Positions 25,528 to 37,619 are shown, counted from the stretch's first letter. The stretch is 64,000 bases of DNA from Eonycteris spelaea (GCA_003508835.1 PUFA01000022.1:7006001-7070000); one strand, 5' to 3'. Program-made: numbers and translations. The notes: generated by a model not told the origin, from the sequence alone.

Positions 25528-25750
25528 TTCTTCAACAGACATTTATTGGACACCATTGATAAATAGCGCTCTTCTAGGACCTGAGACACAGCAGTGAAAC
25601 AAAGACAAAAATCTGTCATGGAGCTGACAATTTAGAGGGGGGATCCAACAAATATGTAGTGTTAGAGAGTGATAAATACTAGGAGAAATTACAACGCAAA
25701 GAAAAGATATGTGGCTTCTTGGGGAGATGATGTTGTGAATAAGGGAATTC
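25528..25750 (-). repeat. L2 LINE 3' end fragment
   Basis: TTCAACAGACATTTATTGGA is the reverse L2 terminus, followed by GAGACACAGCAGTGAAACAA, TCATGGAGCTGACAATTTAG and AGAGTGATAAATACTAGGAG. These are all recognisable, successive L2 3' blocks. Confidence 0.85.
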
Positions 25751-26545
25751 AGCAGGTGACATACACATGAAATAATCGGACTTTCAGATTACATCGATCT
25801 AGGTTGCAACCGAAACTTCTAAGTCATTAATAATAAACTGAAATCTCTCTCACATCTAATGAATAGATAGAAATGACAGTTGGCTTTCAATGTTATTAAG
25901 TGCAAGACAATACAGTTAGGCAAAATAACTTATATAAAAGATTCATAATTGTGGTTTCCGTATTTCTATTATAATTTGACAAAAATGACTACCTCCCCAA
26001 TGTAGTACAGCATTCCCAAAAGACATTGTAAGAAGGCTAATATCTCATGAGTCTACAAAGGTTTTGTGATTAAAACAATGTATACAATCACTAATATTTC
26101 TTTTGTAATTTAAATATATATGCTAGAAAAGTATTTAATAAATACTATATGTATTCAGATACATTTTTAAAATTTGCTACATGAGGTGACTGATTACCAT
26201 GTAGCCATTTTAATGTTATTCAGTTTTTACTGTATTAAATAGCCATATATTGTATGATATTAATTTTGATAATTTCTTGTACCAACTGTAAAAAGTTTTC
26301 TGCTTAAGTTCTAACTTTATGTTCTCTTAAGTTCCTATTAATATAATATAATTTGAAAAGGACCAAACTTCACAAAAATAATGGAGTTCAAAAGGAAACT
26401 AAATATTAAGTATAAAACTTGATTCTAGCTAATTAGTTATTTTATATGAGAAACATTCCTGTACTTTTAATTAATGTGCACTGAGAAAAAGATAACCAAG
26501 ATGGACAGGCCACTAAAATGAAAACTAAATAAATGAAGACTACTT

Positions 26546-26572
26546 AAAACAAACAAACAAACAACAAAAAAA
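26546..26572. repeat. (AAAC)n short tandem repeat
   Basis: About four AAAC units trailing into A-rich sequence. Confidence 0.85.
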
Positions 26573-26899
26573 CAGACTTTACTGTGATTCAAAGGATCAT
26601 TGACTTCATTTTCTCCATTAACTTCTGTAAACTAATAGCTAGGTATATTTGCATTCTCTAGAATTTCTTTCACTAGAACTAATTTATACAGGTTTACGAT
26701 TAATTTGAGTCACAAACATAGCTGACTAAACGAGGCACCCAGTACAAAGCCAGATGAAGCATCACTTCATATACCTACATATTGTCAGGAATATTGGAAG
26801 CCTAGAAACCCAATAAAGCTTTTTCTAGAAAAGACTTTTTTTTCCTGAAGTATTAAAAAGGAAAGGAGCTACAAAGGTGCAGAAGTTGATATAGAAAAT

Positions 26900-26931
<32 letters not shown>
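26900..26931. repeat. (TATC)8 microsatellite
   Basis: Eight perfect TATC tetranucleotides, a typical polymorphic STR. Confidence 0.95.
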
Positions 26932-28373
26932 TCTAAGAATGTTAATATATATGCAAAATTATCACAATATTTAAGAGTTAAAATATTTAAATTTGTATCA
27001 AACTTTATAATTGAGGAAGTAGTTACAGATACAATATTTTCTTTAATCCTCATAAAATCTTTCTGTTAAGACTTGTTCTAGATTACAGAACTAATACATG
27101 TAAATAGTGATGAATTCTTGGTCCAAATCAACATGTCTTTTTTGAATCGTTCACCTATTCTTCCAATTAGTTTGCAAACTTCTGACCCTGATACTTGAAG
27201 TCTCAGCCATGTCACTCATTAACATTGATCAAAATAAAGTCTCTAAGACTTGTTTATTCTTATTTACAATTTTATCCTTGGCATAGAAATTTCTGTGATT
27301 AGAAAAGAACTACCTAATTAGAATTGTTGGTGATATATCACATTTCCAATTTCATAAGAATAAATGAAAGTTATTTAATCATAAATCAAAAGTCTCAGAG
27401 TTTGATGAACGTAAAGGTCATCTCATCCAGTCATCCAATAAGACTTAAGACACATATGCGAGTAAATCCAGGTTATATTAACAAATCTGCCCTTTTATTT
27501 AAGAAATAGCATGTTTTATTTGACAAGAAGCTGTTTAACCTTTACCAGAAGTTGTAGATAGTTCAAATTTTTTTCATAAATTAAATTAATACTGCTTTAA
27601 AAAGAAAGATGAGAATTTAAAAGTAATACATAAAATGAAACATTTATTATTTATCTATTATATTGAGGAAACTGTTCAGCAGTTGGAGTCTCATCTATGC
27701 ATACAAAATCCACGCTTGCCCTTCCCCTGGCATTTGCTCTTCAATGATATATGTTAGAGGAAGGTCTAAGCGTACTAGGCGCCTTACACATGCCGTCGAT
27801 AGACCGGTGAAGTATGTAAAATATATTCTCTCTTGTGCAGTTTGCTTCCATTTTATTTCCCCATCAGTATGCTTTAAGTTGTACAATTTTGAAACTTCCT
27901 CTGCCTCTCGATCTAACTCACTGTTTGTTCATCTTCTTGGAACTTTCAAAACCAGTCATCTCCTAACTTAATAAGGTGACGTGAGGTGCTCCTCTGCATG
28001 GAACATGAGTTCACTATACTCCTCCTAGTGAATTTATGTTTTTGAAATTAGGTGTCTGTACATTTTTTTTGTCATTTCCATTTTGAAATTTTAAAAAAAT
28101 GCTCCAAAATTTAACTAGAGGCAAGAAGGGTAATGTTTAGATCTTGTGTGTCCATTTAGGCTTGTTCAAATCACATTGTACAGGTAACGTCCCCCTAATC
28201 TATGTTGTCTTAATTTCAACATAGGTTTTATCAGGTCATAGCATTCTATAAAATAAATTCGATAAACTGTGATCAGGACAGATGCTTAAATAATTCTTAA
28301 TTCTGCTGCTTTCCATGATATTTCCTTATTATTTCTGGATAAAATAAGTTCTATCAAGCCTACTTTTAGTTCG

Positions 28374-28392
28374 TGTGTGTGTGTGTGCGTGC
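28374..28392. repeat. (GT)n short microsatellite
   Basis: Short GT run ending in GCGTGC. Confidence 0.85.
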
Positions 28393-29231
28393 AAGTTACT
28401 AATGTGGTGTGAAAATTTAAACCTTTAGATTCATGGTGACATTCCATAATTACCTGGGTGCTGTATTATGTGTAATTGTGAACCTATTTTTTAAAGTTTG
28501 CTTTGTATTGTATCTTATCCATCTTAATAGTTTTGTTAAAAGTCCTGAAAGTGACTAGCTTTCAATTGTGATCACTTGATTCATTTCAGAGGTTTATACA
28601 TTTTTCAGTGTGTGATTTAAGTTCATATTAATATGCTATAGATAATGCCATTTTTCATTCAGTTTATAAAGTAGACTTTGCCAAATATTTTGACTTGGCT
28701 TTAATTTATTATATTTCTGATTAGAAAGGTTATATGCAATGTATAATTTTGTATGAATTAGTGGATGATGATTTAAGTTCTGTAGAGACTTTATTAAATT
28801 TATTGTGTATAGACCATAATTCAATATTTGATATAGAAAGTAATAGAGATTTCAGTAGTTAACATATTCATGAGAGTAGACATTCATGAGTGAATAACTG
28901 ATGCATATACCTCAGTAATAAAACTGCATTCAAATAGAAAATCAATTTCAGAAAAAATAATCACTTTATAATATACCTTGCATTTCAAATATATTTTAAT
29001 ATCTTCATAATATCTATTGCAGAAATTTGCATACACTGAGGATCTCAGAGGTTTGCTTCAATCTAAAGAATCATATTGTGTTCCTCAGATACCATTTTTT
29101 TGAGTCATCTAGGAAAAGAACTTCATACCAACTAAAGATTGTTCAGAACAATATATGTTAGTCATTTTGTTTCTCATTTCGGAAAAGACCAAGAATTGCC
29201 TTTGGAAGGGAGCTGAGTCTTAAAGCGAGGA

Positions 29232-29826
29232 ATAATCCAACCACCATTGTTGAGATTCCTGATCAGATTCACAGTCACCCGCGGTCAACCATAGTCCAAA
29301 AATATTCAATAAAAAGTTTCAGAAATAAACAACTCCTAAGTTGTAAGTTGCACACTGTTCTGAGTAGCGCAATGAAATCTCACCCCTCCTGCTCCCCCAG
29401 GTGAGGATGTGAATTCTCCCTCTCTCCAGTGTCTCAATGCTGTTTATGCTCCTCTCACATTTGTCACTTAGTAACCATCTTGGTGATCAGATAGACTTCC
29501 GTGGTGTGGCAGTGTTGGTTTTCAGGTAACCCTTATTTACCTTAATAAAGGTCTCACTACTCAAAGCACAAGAGTAGTGGTGCTGGCAATTCAGATATGC
29601 CAAAGAGAAGTCGTAAAATGCTTCACATTGGTGAACGTTCTCGACTTGCTCTTTCTATTTTATTATTCTTTATTGTTATTAATCTCTTACTGTGCCTAAA
29701 TTATAAATGAAACTTTATCTTAGAGATGTATGTATAGAAAAAAAGTATATATAGGCTTCATGTAGTTTCAGGCATCCACTGGGGGTCTTGAAACATATTC
29801 TCTGTGGATAAGGAGGGAATACTGTA
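29232..29826 (+). mobile_element. Tigger DNA transposon (TcMar/pogo), internally deleted
   Basis: The left portion reads CACCCGCGGTCAACCATAGT and CAGAAATAAACAACTCCTAA, typical of a Tigger 5' region. The right end reads GGCATCCACTGGGGGTCTTG, then GTGGATAAGGAGGGAATACT, the Tigger 3' end. Between them, around 29558-29650, a reading KHKSSGAGNSDMPKRSRKML survives. It corresponds to the start of the Tigger/CENP-B-like transposase, just before the helix-turn-helix DNA-binding domain. The frame soon ends and sequence jumps to the 3' end, so the DDD catalytic core is missing. This is a dead, internally deleted copy. The inverted terminal repeats are degraded, and the left boundary is approximate. Confidence 0.85.
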
Positions 29827-29911
29827 CACTGATTTTGAAATTCCTTGAAATATTCTTCTCTGTCCTCAACCAGATAAAATATAAAGTTTATATATGCTGT
29901 CTTCTGCTGGA

Positions 29912-30127
29912 TTTTTTTTTTTTTTTAGGTGAGGCAAACCTTGGTGACCTCACAGATTGCAAGGACCTTGGTCAGTTTTACAATCCCTTATTTCTTATTT
30001 TTATTTTTATACCTGCGGCATCTGGTCTTCCTACGTGGTCTCTCATCCAAGTACTAACCAGGCCGGCCCTGCTTAGCTTCCAAGATCAGATGGGATTGGG
30101 CTTGTTCAGGGTGGCATCGCTGTAGAC
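29912..30127 (-). mobile_element. 5S rRNA-derived SINE, full length, with target-site duplication
   Basis: On the minus strand the element starts exactly at 5S rRNA nucleotide 1 (GTCTAC at 30127-30122). It runs through a 5S-like head of about 117 nt, then an A-rich linker, then a body of about 60 nt that is not 5S. It ends in a poly(A) tail seen as T's from 29912 on the plus strand. The flanks TCTGCTGGA (29903-29911) and TCTGCTAGA (30128-30136) match at 8 of 9 bases, followed on both sides by T's, as expected of an L1-mobilised target-site duplication. This proves retroposition of a complete unit. 5S-headed SINEs are known from fruit bats, which is the basis for the taxonomic guess. The body sequence was not compared with a library. 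Confidence 0.9.
30011..30127 (-). pseudogene. 5S rRNA-like head of the SINE
   Basis: This is the pol III promoter-bearing part of the SINE. On the minus strand the A-box region AAGCTAAGCAGGG is intact. The C-box region TGGTTAGTACTTGGATGAGA carries one change from the canonical GGATGGGAGACC. The early part of the stem shows CACCCTGAAC intact. The 3' stem (CAGATGCCGCAGGT) is diverged. It is not a functional 5S gene: it is fused to a SINE body and poly(A), with scattered substitutions such as GCCGGCC for GTCGGGCC. Confidence 0.9.
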
Positions 30128-30182
30128 TCTGCTAGATTTTTTGATGAAAGTTCACTCCTATGCTAATTGAATCTTCATGTTC

Positions 30183-30615
30183 ATATCAGTCAGGGTTCAA
30201 CCAAAAAGGCGGAGCCAGTAAAATTACATTTATATAAATATTAACATTTATATTTACATATAAAGTTGCCTCTCTGTGGATTTATTACAAGAAATAGCCT
30301 TTGCAAGTGTTGATTTGTGAGGCTGACTAAACAAGTCAGAAGTCTGTAGGGCAGATCATCAGGAAGAAAAGGTTATGAACAGAGTGGAACTTCACAGAAA
30401 AGAGCCAAAGTTTTGCACACCAGGCTTTCCCCCTGCATTAAGACTTCAATCAATTAAGTCAGGCCCACCGAAGAGAAGATCCCTATTCAAATTCAACTCA
30501 TTAGAGACTTTAATAAATTGCAAAACCCTCTCACAAGAGCCCTTAGGTTAGTGTTTGGCTGACTACTTAGGGACTCCAGCCTAACCAAGTGCATATATCA
30601 TAAAGCATCACAATG
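30183..30615. repeat. Old interspersed repeat, LTR-like, family unresolved
   Basis: Begins TATCAGTCAGGGTTCAACCA. Its right half has AGTCAGGCCCACCGAAGAGA, a TTCAACTCATTAGAGACTTT block, CCCTCTCACAAGAGCCCTTA and GGTTAGTGTTTGGCTGACTA. The 'aggcccacc...aactca' part recurs at 46440-46500. This is a familiar mammalian interspersed repeat pattern, but I cannot fix its name. Confidence 0.55.
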
Positions 30616-31164
30616 CCCAACAAGGAGCCCATTATACCTGACTTTATCTCTAACTTTTTAGCCTATGGAAATGTGAAAGACAGTTAGTGAATTTTGCTTT
30701 TTGGAAAGAAGTAGATAACACTTCCATTGACTATTTTGCATTCTTGCCCACTTTTCCATATAGTCTCTCTCTTTTTGGATGTCTAGATCAAACGCAAACC
30801 CAGACATTTGAGAGTGATATGGCAACATAGTGTTTTAAATTGTCAAGTGATGTTTATTTTTCTTGGTTATTGAGTGTTTTCCCGGGTAGCTCAACCATCA
30901 TTGTACTCTGGCATAAGGGTGATGAATGGATATACTTAGACCACTTATGATGCACAGACTAGACTAGACCACTTAGGACACAAAGAGAATTGTGTGATAT
31001 AATTACAGTAAGTTAATTTGAAATCAGCTACGCCTCTGTAATTCAAGTGATGATGTAGGAAGAAAATTATGAGAAGCCCTTAAATCTCGCTATGAACAGA
31101 GTAGGAAGGCCAAATATATGTTAGCAAACGAGATTTCAATTTTGTCAAATCCATGATCAATGTT

Positions 31165-31640
31165 GGTAGAACTGACATGTTAATAATATGAACACTTGTG
31201 ACCAGTAAATATGGTATATTTCTCCATTTATTTAGGTCTTATTTAGTTTTTCTCAATTATCTTATATTGTTCTCAGTGTACCCTCATTCTTCTTTCTGTT
31301 GAATTCCTCTTAGTATTTTTTGTGCTATTGTAAATGCTATTTTCTTTACATATTTTAAAATCTGATTTTTCATTGCTAGCAAATAAAAATACCATTGATA
31401 ATTGAATATTTATCTCATATCCTTTAAATTTGCTGAACTCACTAATTAGTTCTAGTAGCTTTTTAAGATCCTTCAGATTTTTAAATAGATGGTTATGTTG
31501 TCCACAGATAAAAGCAGTATCGCTCATTTGTGACCAATCTGAATAACACATTTCTTTGTATTGTGGGGTTGCAACCTCATACAGTGTTGAGTAGAAGTCA
31601 TAAAAGTAGCAACTTAATTTTGTTCCTGTGGAAAAGCAAC
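31165..31640 (-). repeat. L1 ORF2 reverse-transcriptase fragment (inverted 5' part)
   Basis: The minus strand carries a surviving frame (31551-31273) with KKLLELISEFSKFKGYEINI followed by QLSMVFLFASNE. This matches the conserved L1 ORF2p stretch 'LI.EFSKVAGYKINxQKS.AFLYTNNE' in the RT domain. Flanking nucleotides also follow L1 (plus strand: CATTTATTTAGGTCTTATTT, GTTGAGTAGAAGTCATAAAA). Stops elsewhere show it is inactive. It stands head-on to the plus-strand L1 segment at its right, suggesting one insertion with a 5' inversion. Confidence 0.85.
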
Positions 31641-31689
31641 CATAGACTGAAAAAATAATCTATATATCTGTGCTACTTTCCAACCAATG

Positions 31690-32490
31690 ATTCCTACCCT
31701 AAGTAATACTGCCATTCAATAATTATTAGACAAAAACTTAATTTAAAAATAGAATTAAATATACAAATGGGCACTTCAATTGCAAAATATTGAATGGCTG
31801 GTATCAAAGTTACTCAATACTTTGCTCATCAGTAAAATGCAAAATTAAAATCACATTGGAATATCAGCTAGAAAATAAAAGGACCAATGATACCAAGAAT
31901 TGGCAGACACTTTGAAAACTTATGCTTCTGGTGGGTATGAAAGTTGATCAAAACCACTTTGTCAAACTTTTTTATTTATGGCCACTGAAGCTAAGCATTT
32001 TCTGATTTTTTTTTCACTCAGAAAATTCAAATACACACACACACGTGTGTATGTATGTGTGTATATGTTAATGTATATATAATTTTTATATATATGTATA
32101 TTTGTATATTTATATATATAAATGTTATGTATCTATGAAAATAAGCACAGATATTTACTCCCCCCGCCAAAAAAAAATATTGTTCAGGACTGTTTATAGC
32201 AGCTGTATTAGAAATGTTTTCAAAACCAACTGAATTACTCTTCAAAAGTAGAATCAGTAATAGAACCATGAAACAGTTATACAATCAAATATGACATCGT
32301 AATAAAAAAGAAATAACCTCTGCTCCACAGAACAGTATGAATGAAGCTTATATGTATAATTGTGAGGAAAATAAGCCATAATTGTAGAGTTCATATTATC
32401 TGATTCTATCTTGGGATATTCAAGAGACAAAGTTAATATAGGTGATAGAAGCCAGAATAGTGGTTATTAAAGTAATTAAGTCTCAAAAAA
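31690..32490 (+). repeat. L1 ORF2 3' part and 3' UTR
   Basis: The segments follow sense L1 order: AAATATACAAATGGGCACTT, GTAAAATGCAAAATTAAAAT, ATACCAAGAATTGGCAGACA, TTTATAGCAGCTGTATTAGA, GAACAGTATGAATGAAGCTT and ATAGAAGCCAGAATAGTGGT. A CA/TG/TA microsatellite has expanded inside it at 32028-32130. No open frame remains. Confidence 0.7.
32028..32130. repeat. CA/GT/TA compound microsatellite
   Basis: (AC)n passes directly into its complement (GTGT), then (TA)n-rich sequence. The AC to GT junction is self-complementary. Confidence 0.9.
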
Positions 32491-32721
32491 ATTCTATGCT
32501 TTATTAAAGTACATATTTATATTTCTTCAACCCTCTGCAGAATCAAGACTATTATATTTTTCCGAACTGCCAAACACGAAACAGATAAAACGGCATGAAA
32601 AATATTTATGTCTAGACATAAAATATGAAATATCAAAAACATACAAGTCAAAAGGTGCTTATTGGTAAACTAGTAAAATACAACATAAAGTAATTCAGGC
32701 CATCTTAGGGAAAAATGAAAT

Positions 32722-33099
32722 TCATTTGGGGTTTATCACGGCATCCCAATGGATCATAGTTTGGAGATACAGGCTTGGATAAATATAAGAATTAACGAAG
32801 CTTGAAAAACTGGGCAGCAGGAGCCATATCAAAGTCCAGGCACGAAAACATAACCTGTGACACACACATGTCTTTTCTTCACTGATCCTGGCACGCATGT
32901 GGGTACGTGAGAGAGGCCAGTTCTGGGAAACATCGCTGGGCTGAGCACAATGTTTCTGATCCTCAGCAGCGAGAGCGAGGCTAGGGGGTGGATCTGGTCC
33001 CTTATTCTTTGGATGGTAGACATACTCTTCCTCCAAGTTCACGCACATACAGAAAATCTGAGTCTTGGATGGAGTGGATGTTAGGTGCTTGACATCCAC
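32722..33099 (-). other. Open reading frame of 125 codons, unrecognised, GC-richer patch
   Basis: The frame opens with MDVKHLTSTPSKTQIFCM and continues with an acidic and Pro-rich middle (EEEYVYHPKNKGPDPPPS). Its C-terminal third is hydrophobic (WLLLPSFSSFVNSYIYPS). The patch 32820-33070 has more GC and CpG than its surroundings, and an overlapping frame is open as well. I recognise no family. It could be an exapted exon, a short retrocopy fragment, or chance in a GC-richer patch. I saw no matching exon or clear splice sites, so coding status is doubtful. Confidence 0.2.
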
Positions 33100-36000
33100 A
33101 TATTAGGAAACAACATAAAACCCTAGAGAGTAATTAAGGGGAAAAGTTAAATGTATCTGCTGTGTCTGAATCGACTTTATCTCTTAAAATGCTGAGGGGT
33201 TGAGAATAGAATGCATGTTTCTAGATGGAGCTAAAATCAAACTATTTAATACTTTTGCTTTCAATAATCACAACTGCTTCTGAAAAATGGAAAATTGTCC
33301 TCCAGGTATAAAGCATGAAAATGATTATAAACCATTGAAGGAGAAATGATTTACCATTGATCGAATTAACATGTCTACTTCATTAATGTTAATAAATATA
33401 AATAAACTATTATTTAGTTTTATGAGCTTGTAAGATAGTTCTTGAAATAAATAATTTCAGCTGACAGTCTAATATACTATAGTGTTTCATACATCAGAAA
33501 AAAACACATTTATTATCTCATTTATGAATAATAAATATGAGATACTTAGTAACTAGGTAAAACATAAGCAAGCACTTTGGGTAAATTTATGAGTAACAAC
33601 AAATAATTTAAATTTAAATAATTATAAAATTTCTTTAACATAAATTGACTACATTTGTATAAAAATATGTTTTTAGGTTTTGGAAGTGAAATACCAGACA
33701 TAGAATCTTTAAGAATTTAAAATATGTCATTAAAAAGTATAATTGTCACGGATTTGTTTTATTACAAAAAATATATGGATCTAGTTTATAAAAATCCTCA
33801 AAAATTTACATTAATATTATTGATATAATGGTACTAAAATAGAATCATGGTAATAAAAAGGGTTGAGAAATATATTTATTTTTTACCTCCTTCAAATCCA
33901 ATTTTTATTCCTTTGTTTAAATATTGTAACTATTCCAGGTGTCTTGAATATATTCAATTTATTTAATGCTTAAGACCAAAATTTAAAATCTCACCGATTT
34001 CTCTTCTGAAGTATGCAATTGAGATGTGAACTTCAGCTTAATTTATAAGCCAAATAATTGGTATGAATCACTTCCTTTACCTACCCGCCACTCATACAGC
34101 AGAAAACCAAATATCTCTTCTATCATAAAAATAATTTTTTAAAAAAAGTTATCATTTTTCAGTTTTGGAGAAAACAGTAATTCTTTGTTTCTCCACTACT
34201 TACATGCAATTTAGGGATTTAAGAGAGAGAGGAAAGAAAGAATCATTTTTATCCCTCGCCTATTTACTACGAAATAGAAACGAAGTATGATTTATGCAAT
34301 ACATTAGATACAGTATTACTGTTCTCAAAAATTGATAAATTATTAAATAAATGAAATATCCTAAAGCTTATCATAACCTGCTATGAAGGCATACTTAAAA
34401 TAGACAGGACCCCACTGGTTCTCATGGGCACCAACATATTTCTAGTAATTCAGAGTAAGAGATTTAGCCGAATTGCTAATTGCATATATGAAACTAGGTC
34501 ATATAATTTGCCATTGAACTAATTATATAAATACAAATGTATTCTTCTGCAGTTTGTATTTTAACAAGTTACTCTTGGTTATGATAGCTTGTATTTAAAA
34601 AATATATATTTATTTTTACTTAGGAAGATTTTCTAAAAATTTTAAATTAATATTTTTCAGAACAAAAATTTTAAAGGATTGTTTTCACATATAAAATAAA
34701 TACCCCTCTCTTTTCCTTTTCAAAAATAGTATAAATTAAGATGTGAAAGTTAAAGCTAACTTCTAGTCAGTATTAGAGAAAATGACATTATTATTATGAC
34801 AGATGGAAAAGTGATATGTTAAAAATTACTTTAAGATGGTTTTAAGGCCAAAGGAGATATCATTATTATAAATCAATTTTCACCTTCAATTTGGAAAATA
34901 AACTCAATATATATATGATAGAAGACAGTTACATTTAGCAAACCTGCTCTTTAAGCCGTGCTCTATAAGTACATTATTTCCACACAGATAGGGTTTGGTC
35001 AATTCTATCTTGACAAAGCACTGTTTAACTTTGAATTATTATGCCTATTTGAATAATACCACATGATTTAAAAATAGTATATCATTCATATTTTAAAGAC
35101 ACATGCATTTCAGTATTGTAATGTTCTAATGTTTCCTAGTGTGAATATATATATATATATTTTTTTTTTCAGAGTAAATTTCATTCTGATCAAACTTCAT
35201 GACCTTAAACAAAAAGTCTGCCAGTTATTTTTTCAGCAAAATAGGTTTGGGGTAGAAACAACAAAGATTTACTATGCAGAACATCCAAATATGGTGGCCA
35301 CGCCCAAGTCTGTTAAAACAAAGGAGAGAAAGCTCTTTCACAGGGAGGAAGAGGAAGTGTGAGGGCTGGACAAAGAGATCTCTCGTCCTGCTTCTGGCTT
35401 GATATAGGGCTGACAGCGCCCCCTTCTTGCCTCCCTACTTAATTTTAAATGAGATTTCTGTTTATTATTTTTTTTACAGAATGATAACATTGAATATTAC
35501 ATTTCTGTAAGATGGTCATTAAAAGTTCATCTTCAATCACATAAATTGAAAATACTAAAAATGGAGATGAGGTGAATGAGATTTGAACATGCACGTTCAG
35601 ATTATTAAGGATTTTCAAAAATATAAATCTATTCCTCAGTAAATGACTGAGAAATGTCCCAATGGCACATATGGGAAAAGGGGGGTGAAGAACAGATGAA
35701 TGTATAAGTACATGTCCTATAAAAAATAAATGGTCCTCAGAAATAGTGATCAGGATACTAGTTTTCAATAAATAAATTAAGGTTAAATATAGTGGTAAAA
35801 ATATAAATATATTTTAGAAATAGTAATGTAAATTGTGATTATGTCTACTTTATTAGCTAGCAATGTACACAGCATAATCTGACTAAAACTATACAAATTA
35901 TCATATACTACTTCTAATACCAAACTTCTTTTCTATATATGTGTTAACACATAAAACTGAAAAATCAAGACTTCAATTTTTTTAAGGTTAAAAATACTTC

Positions 36001-36370
36001 ATAGGAAAGCACGTCACGAGGTTTTTAGTCATTCAGCATTAGAAGCTTATATCGGACCTACCTGAATTTCCTTGTTCCCTCATAAGACTAACCCCCTAAG
36101 TGTATACTAGCCAGCACTCATATTCTTTTAATTATTCATTTTTTTTTACTGCAATTATCTCACTTTCATTCTAAATAATCCAGTTTTCCCTCTTTATTGG
36201 CAGTTCCTAACAGGACACAAAAATGCTTAAAATTTTCCTGTAAAAAAGCATTCTATACTTCACATCCCTTTTCAGGCACTGCCCTATTTCTCCCCAACCT
36301 TTAAAAGACACATTTAATAACACTATTAGTAATAAAAAATGCCTATCACTTTCAAGTGTTGACAGTAGAC
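33100..36370. other. AT-rich unassigned stretch
   Basis: More than 3 kb with no confident gene or repeat. A GC-richer patch at 35280-35430 (with GGTGGCCACGCCCAAG and ACAGCGCCCCC) may be an old LTR piece but is unidentified. A TA-repeat and T run lie at 35145-35170. Confidence 0.35.
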
Positions 36371-36374
36371 TCTA

Positions 36375-36715
36375 AGCACTATTTTTATTGCTTTTGTGTC
36401 CTGACTTATTTGTCTCTATTTGCTCTAGTGCTTCCTCACTTCTCCTTTGCTCTTGAACCTCTGTTTCTTCCCAATCACTCTGTTAAACTACCTTTTTCAC
36501 TGCTGTCAATGACCACCGTCTGTTAGACATGAAATGTTTAATTTAGGATCTACCCTTCATTTTACATTCAGGCAGCATTCATCACTGTTAATTCTTTACT
36601 CCTGTTCGAGAGTCTTTATACACTTGGTTTTGGGGTACTATAGATTCCTGATTTTCCTTATGTCTCTCACCTGCTGTTTACCAGCTAGTTTCTGAGTAAT
36701 TTGCAACCTAACTTT
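36375..36715 (+). repeat. L2 LINE ORF2 reverse-transcriptase fragment
   Basis: A conceptual reading gives AFITVNSLLLFESLYTLGF. It corresponds to the L2 reverse-transcriptase motif 'AFDTVDHSLLLexLsslGF', with the catalytic-region Asp residues lost. The preceding nucleotides (CACTGCTGTCAATGACC) also follow L2. Degenerate, with several stops. Confidence 0.75.
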
Positions 36716-36762
36716 TTTTTTCCCTCAGCGTTAAAGGAGAGAGTACCTGAAAATGTTTTTTG

Positions 36763-36811
36763 CTCTGTGTGTGTTGTGTGTGTGTGTGTTGTTTTGTGTG
36801 TGTGTGTGTCT
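36763..36811. repeat. (GT)n interrupted microsatellite
   Basis: GT runs split by TTGT and TTTT interruptions. Confidence 0.9.
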
Positions 36812-37619
36812 AAATATTCACTACCTGGATAGTAATCTAAAACCATATCTTTAAGTGATTGATATATATATCACTTTTGCATCCCTAATCCCAACTACTA
36901 CCACCCTTTGCGTTTTGGCAAGCTGAGTAAGTACTGCTAACCAGTGGTAGGAGAGAGGAAATGAGAGGGACTTTTAGATCTAAATACGGAAGAATGAGAG
37001 TGAAGTCTCCAAGTACTCGTTTCTGCTGCTTGAAAGAACAAAACGGTCTTGCCAAGATGCTATGTCTATGAAAGGTGCTGTCTGCTTCAGCATCTTTCAG
37101 CAAAGCCCTGTATTGATTGGCTGACTCCTGTGAGAGAGATTTACCACGTGTGACAAACTATTACGATTTGGGAGTAAAATAATCACTGAAGTATAACAGA
37201 ATATTTCTGTGAATATAATACCTAAAAATCAACATATTTAAAACAGATACTTGATTTCTTTCATAAAAACATTTATTCTTCAAACTACCTTATAATTATA
37301 AATGACATTATCCTTACCCAGAGTATCTAAGAGTCATTCACCACACCCACATCTAGTCTATCAGAAAATCCTATTCGTTTTAACTTCAAAATATTTCCCA
37401 AATCTACCATTTTTTTTTCACTACCGCACAGCCACAGATACATTCATTTAAGCCATAATTATCTTTGCCTGGAGGTTTACAAAACCCTCCCAAATAAGCA
37501 CCCTTTTTAACCGTATTCCTTATCCTCTATTTCCTACAAAGAATTCCCCAATAAAAAATGTAATTGCTCCTTTAAATCCCTTGATAACATCCTATTTCAT
37601 ATAGAAGACAATCGAAATT

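Larger units (their letters stand above)
25755..29225. other. AT-rich unassigned stretch
   Basis: No gene recognised. Minor simple repeats are listed separately. A 102-codon plus-strand frame at 27663-27971 contains a small CpG-bearing patch (about 27770-27800) but no known domain. Confidence 0.35.

Noticed and set aside
29835..30125. 96-codon plus-strand open frame
   Set aside because: It runs antisense through the 5S-derived SINE and its poly-T end, so it is not a gene.
30011..30127. Functional 5S rRNA gene
   Set aside because: It is fused to a SINE body and poly(A), carries substitutions in the 3' stem and elsewhere, and is flanked by a retroposition duplication.
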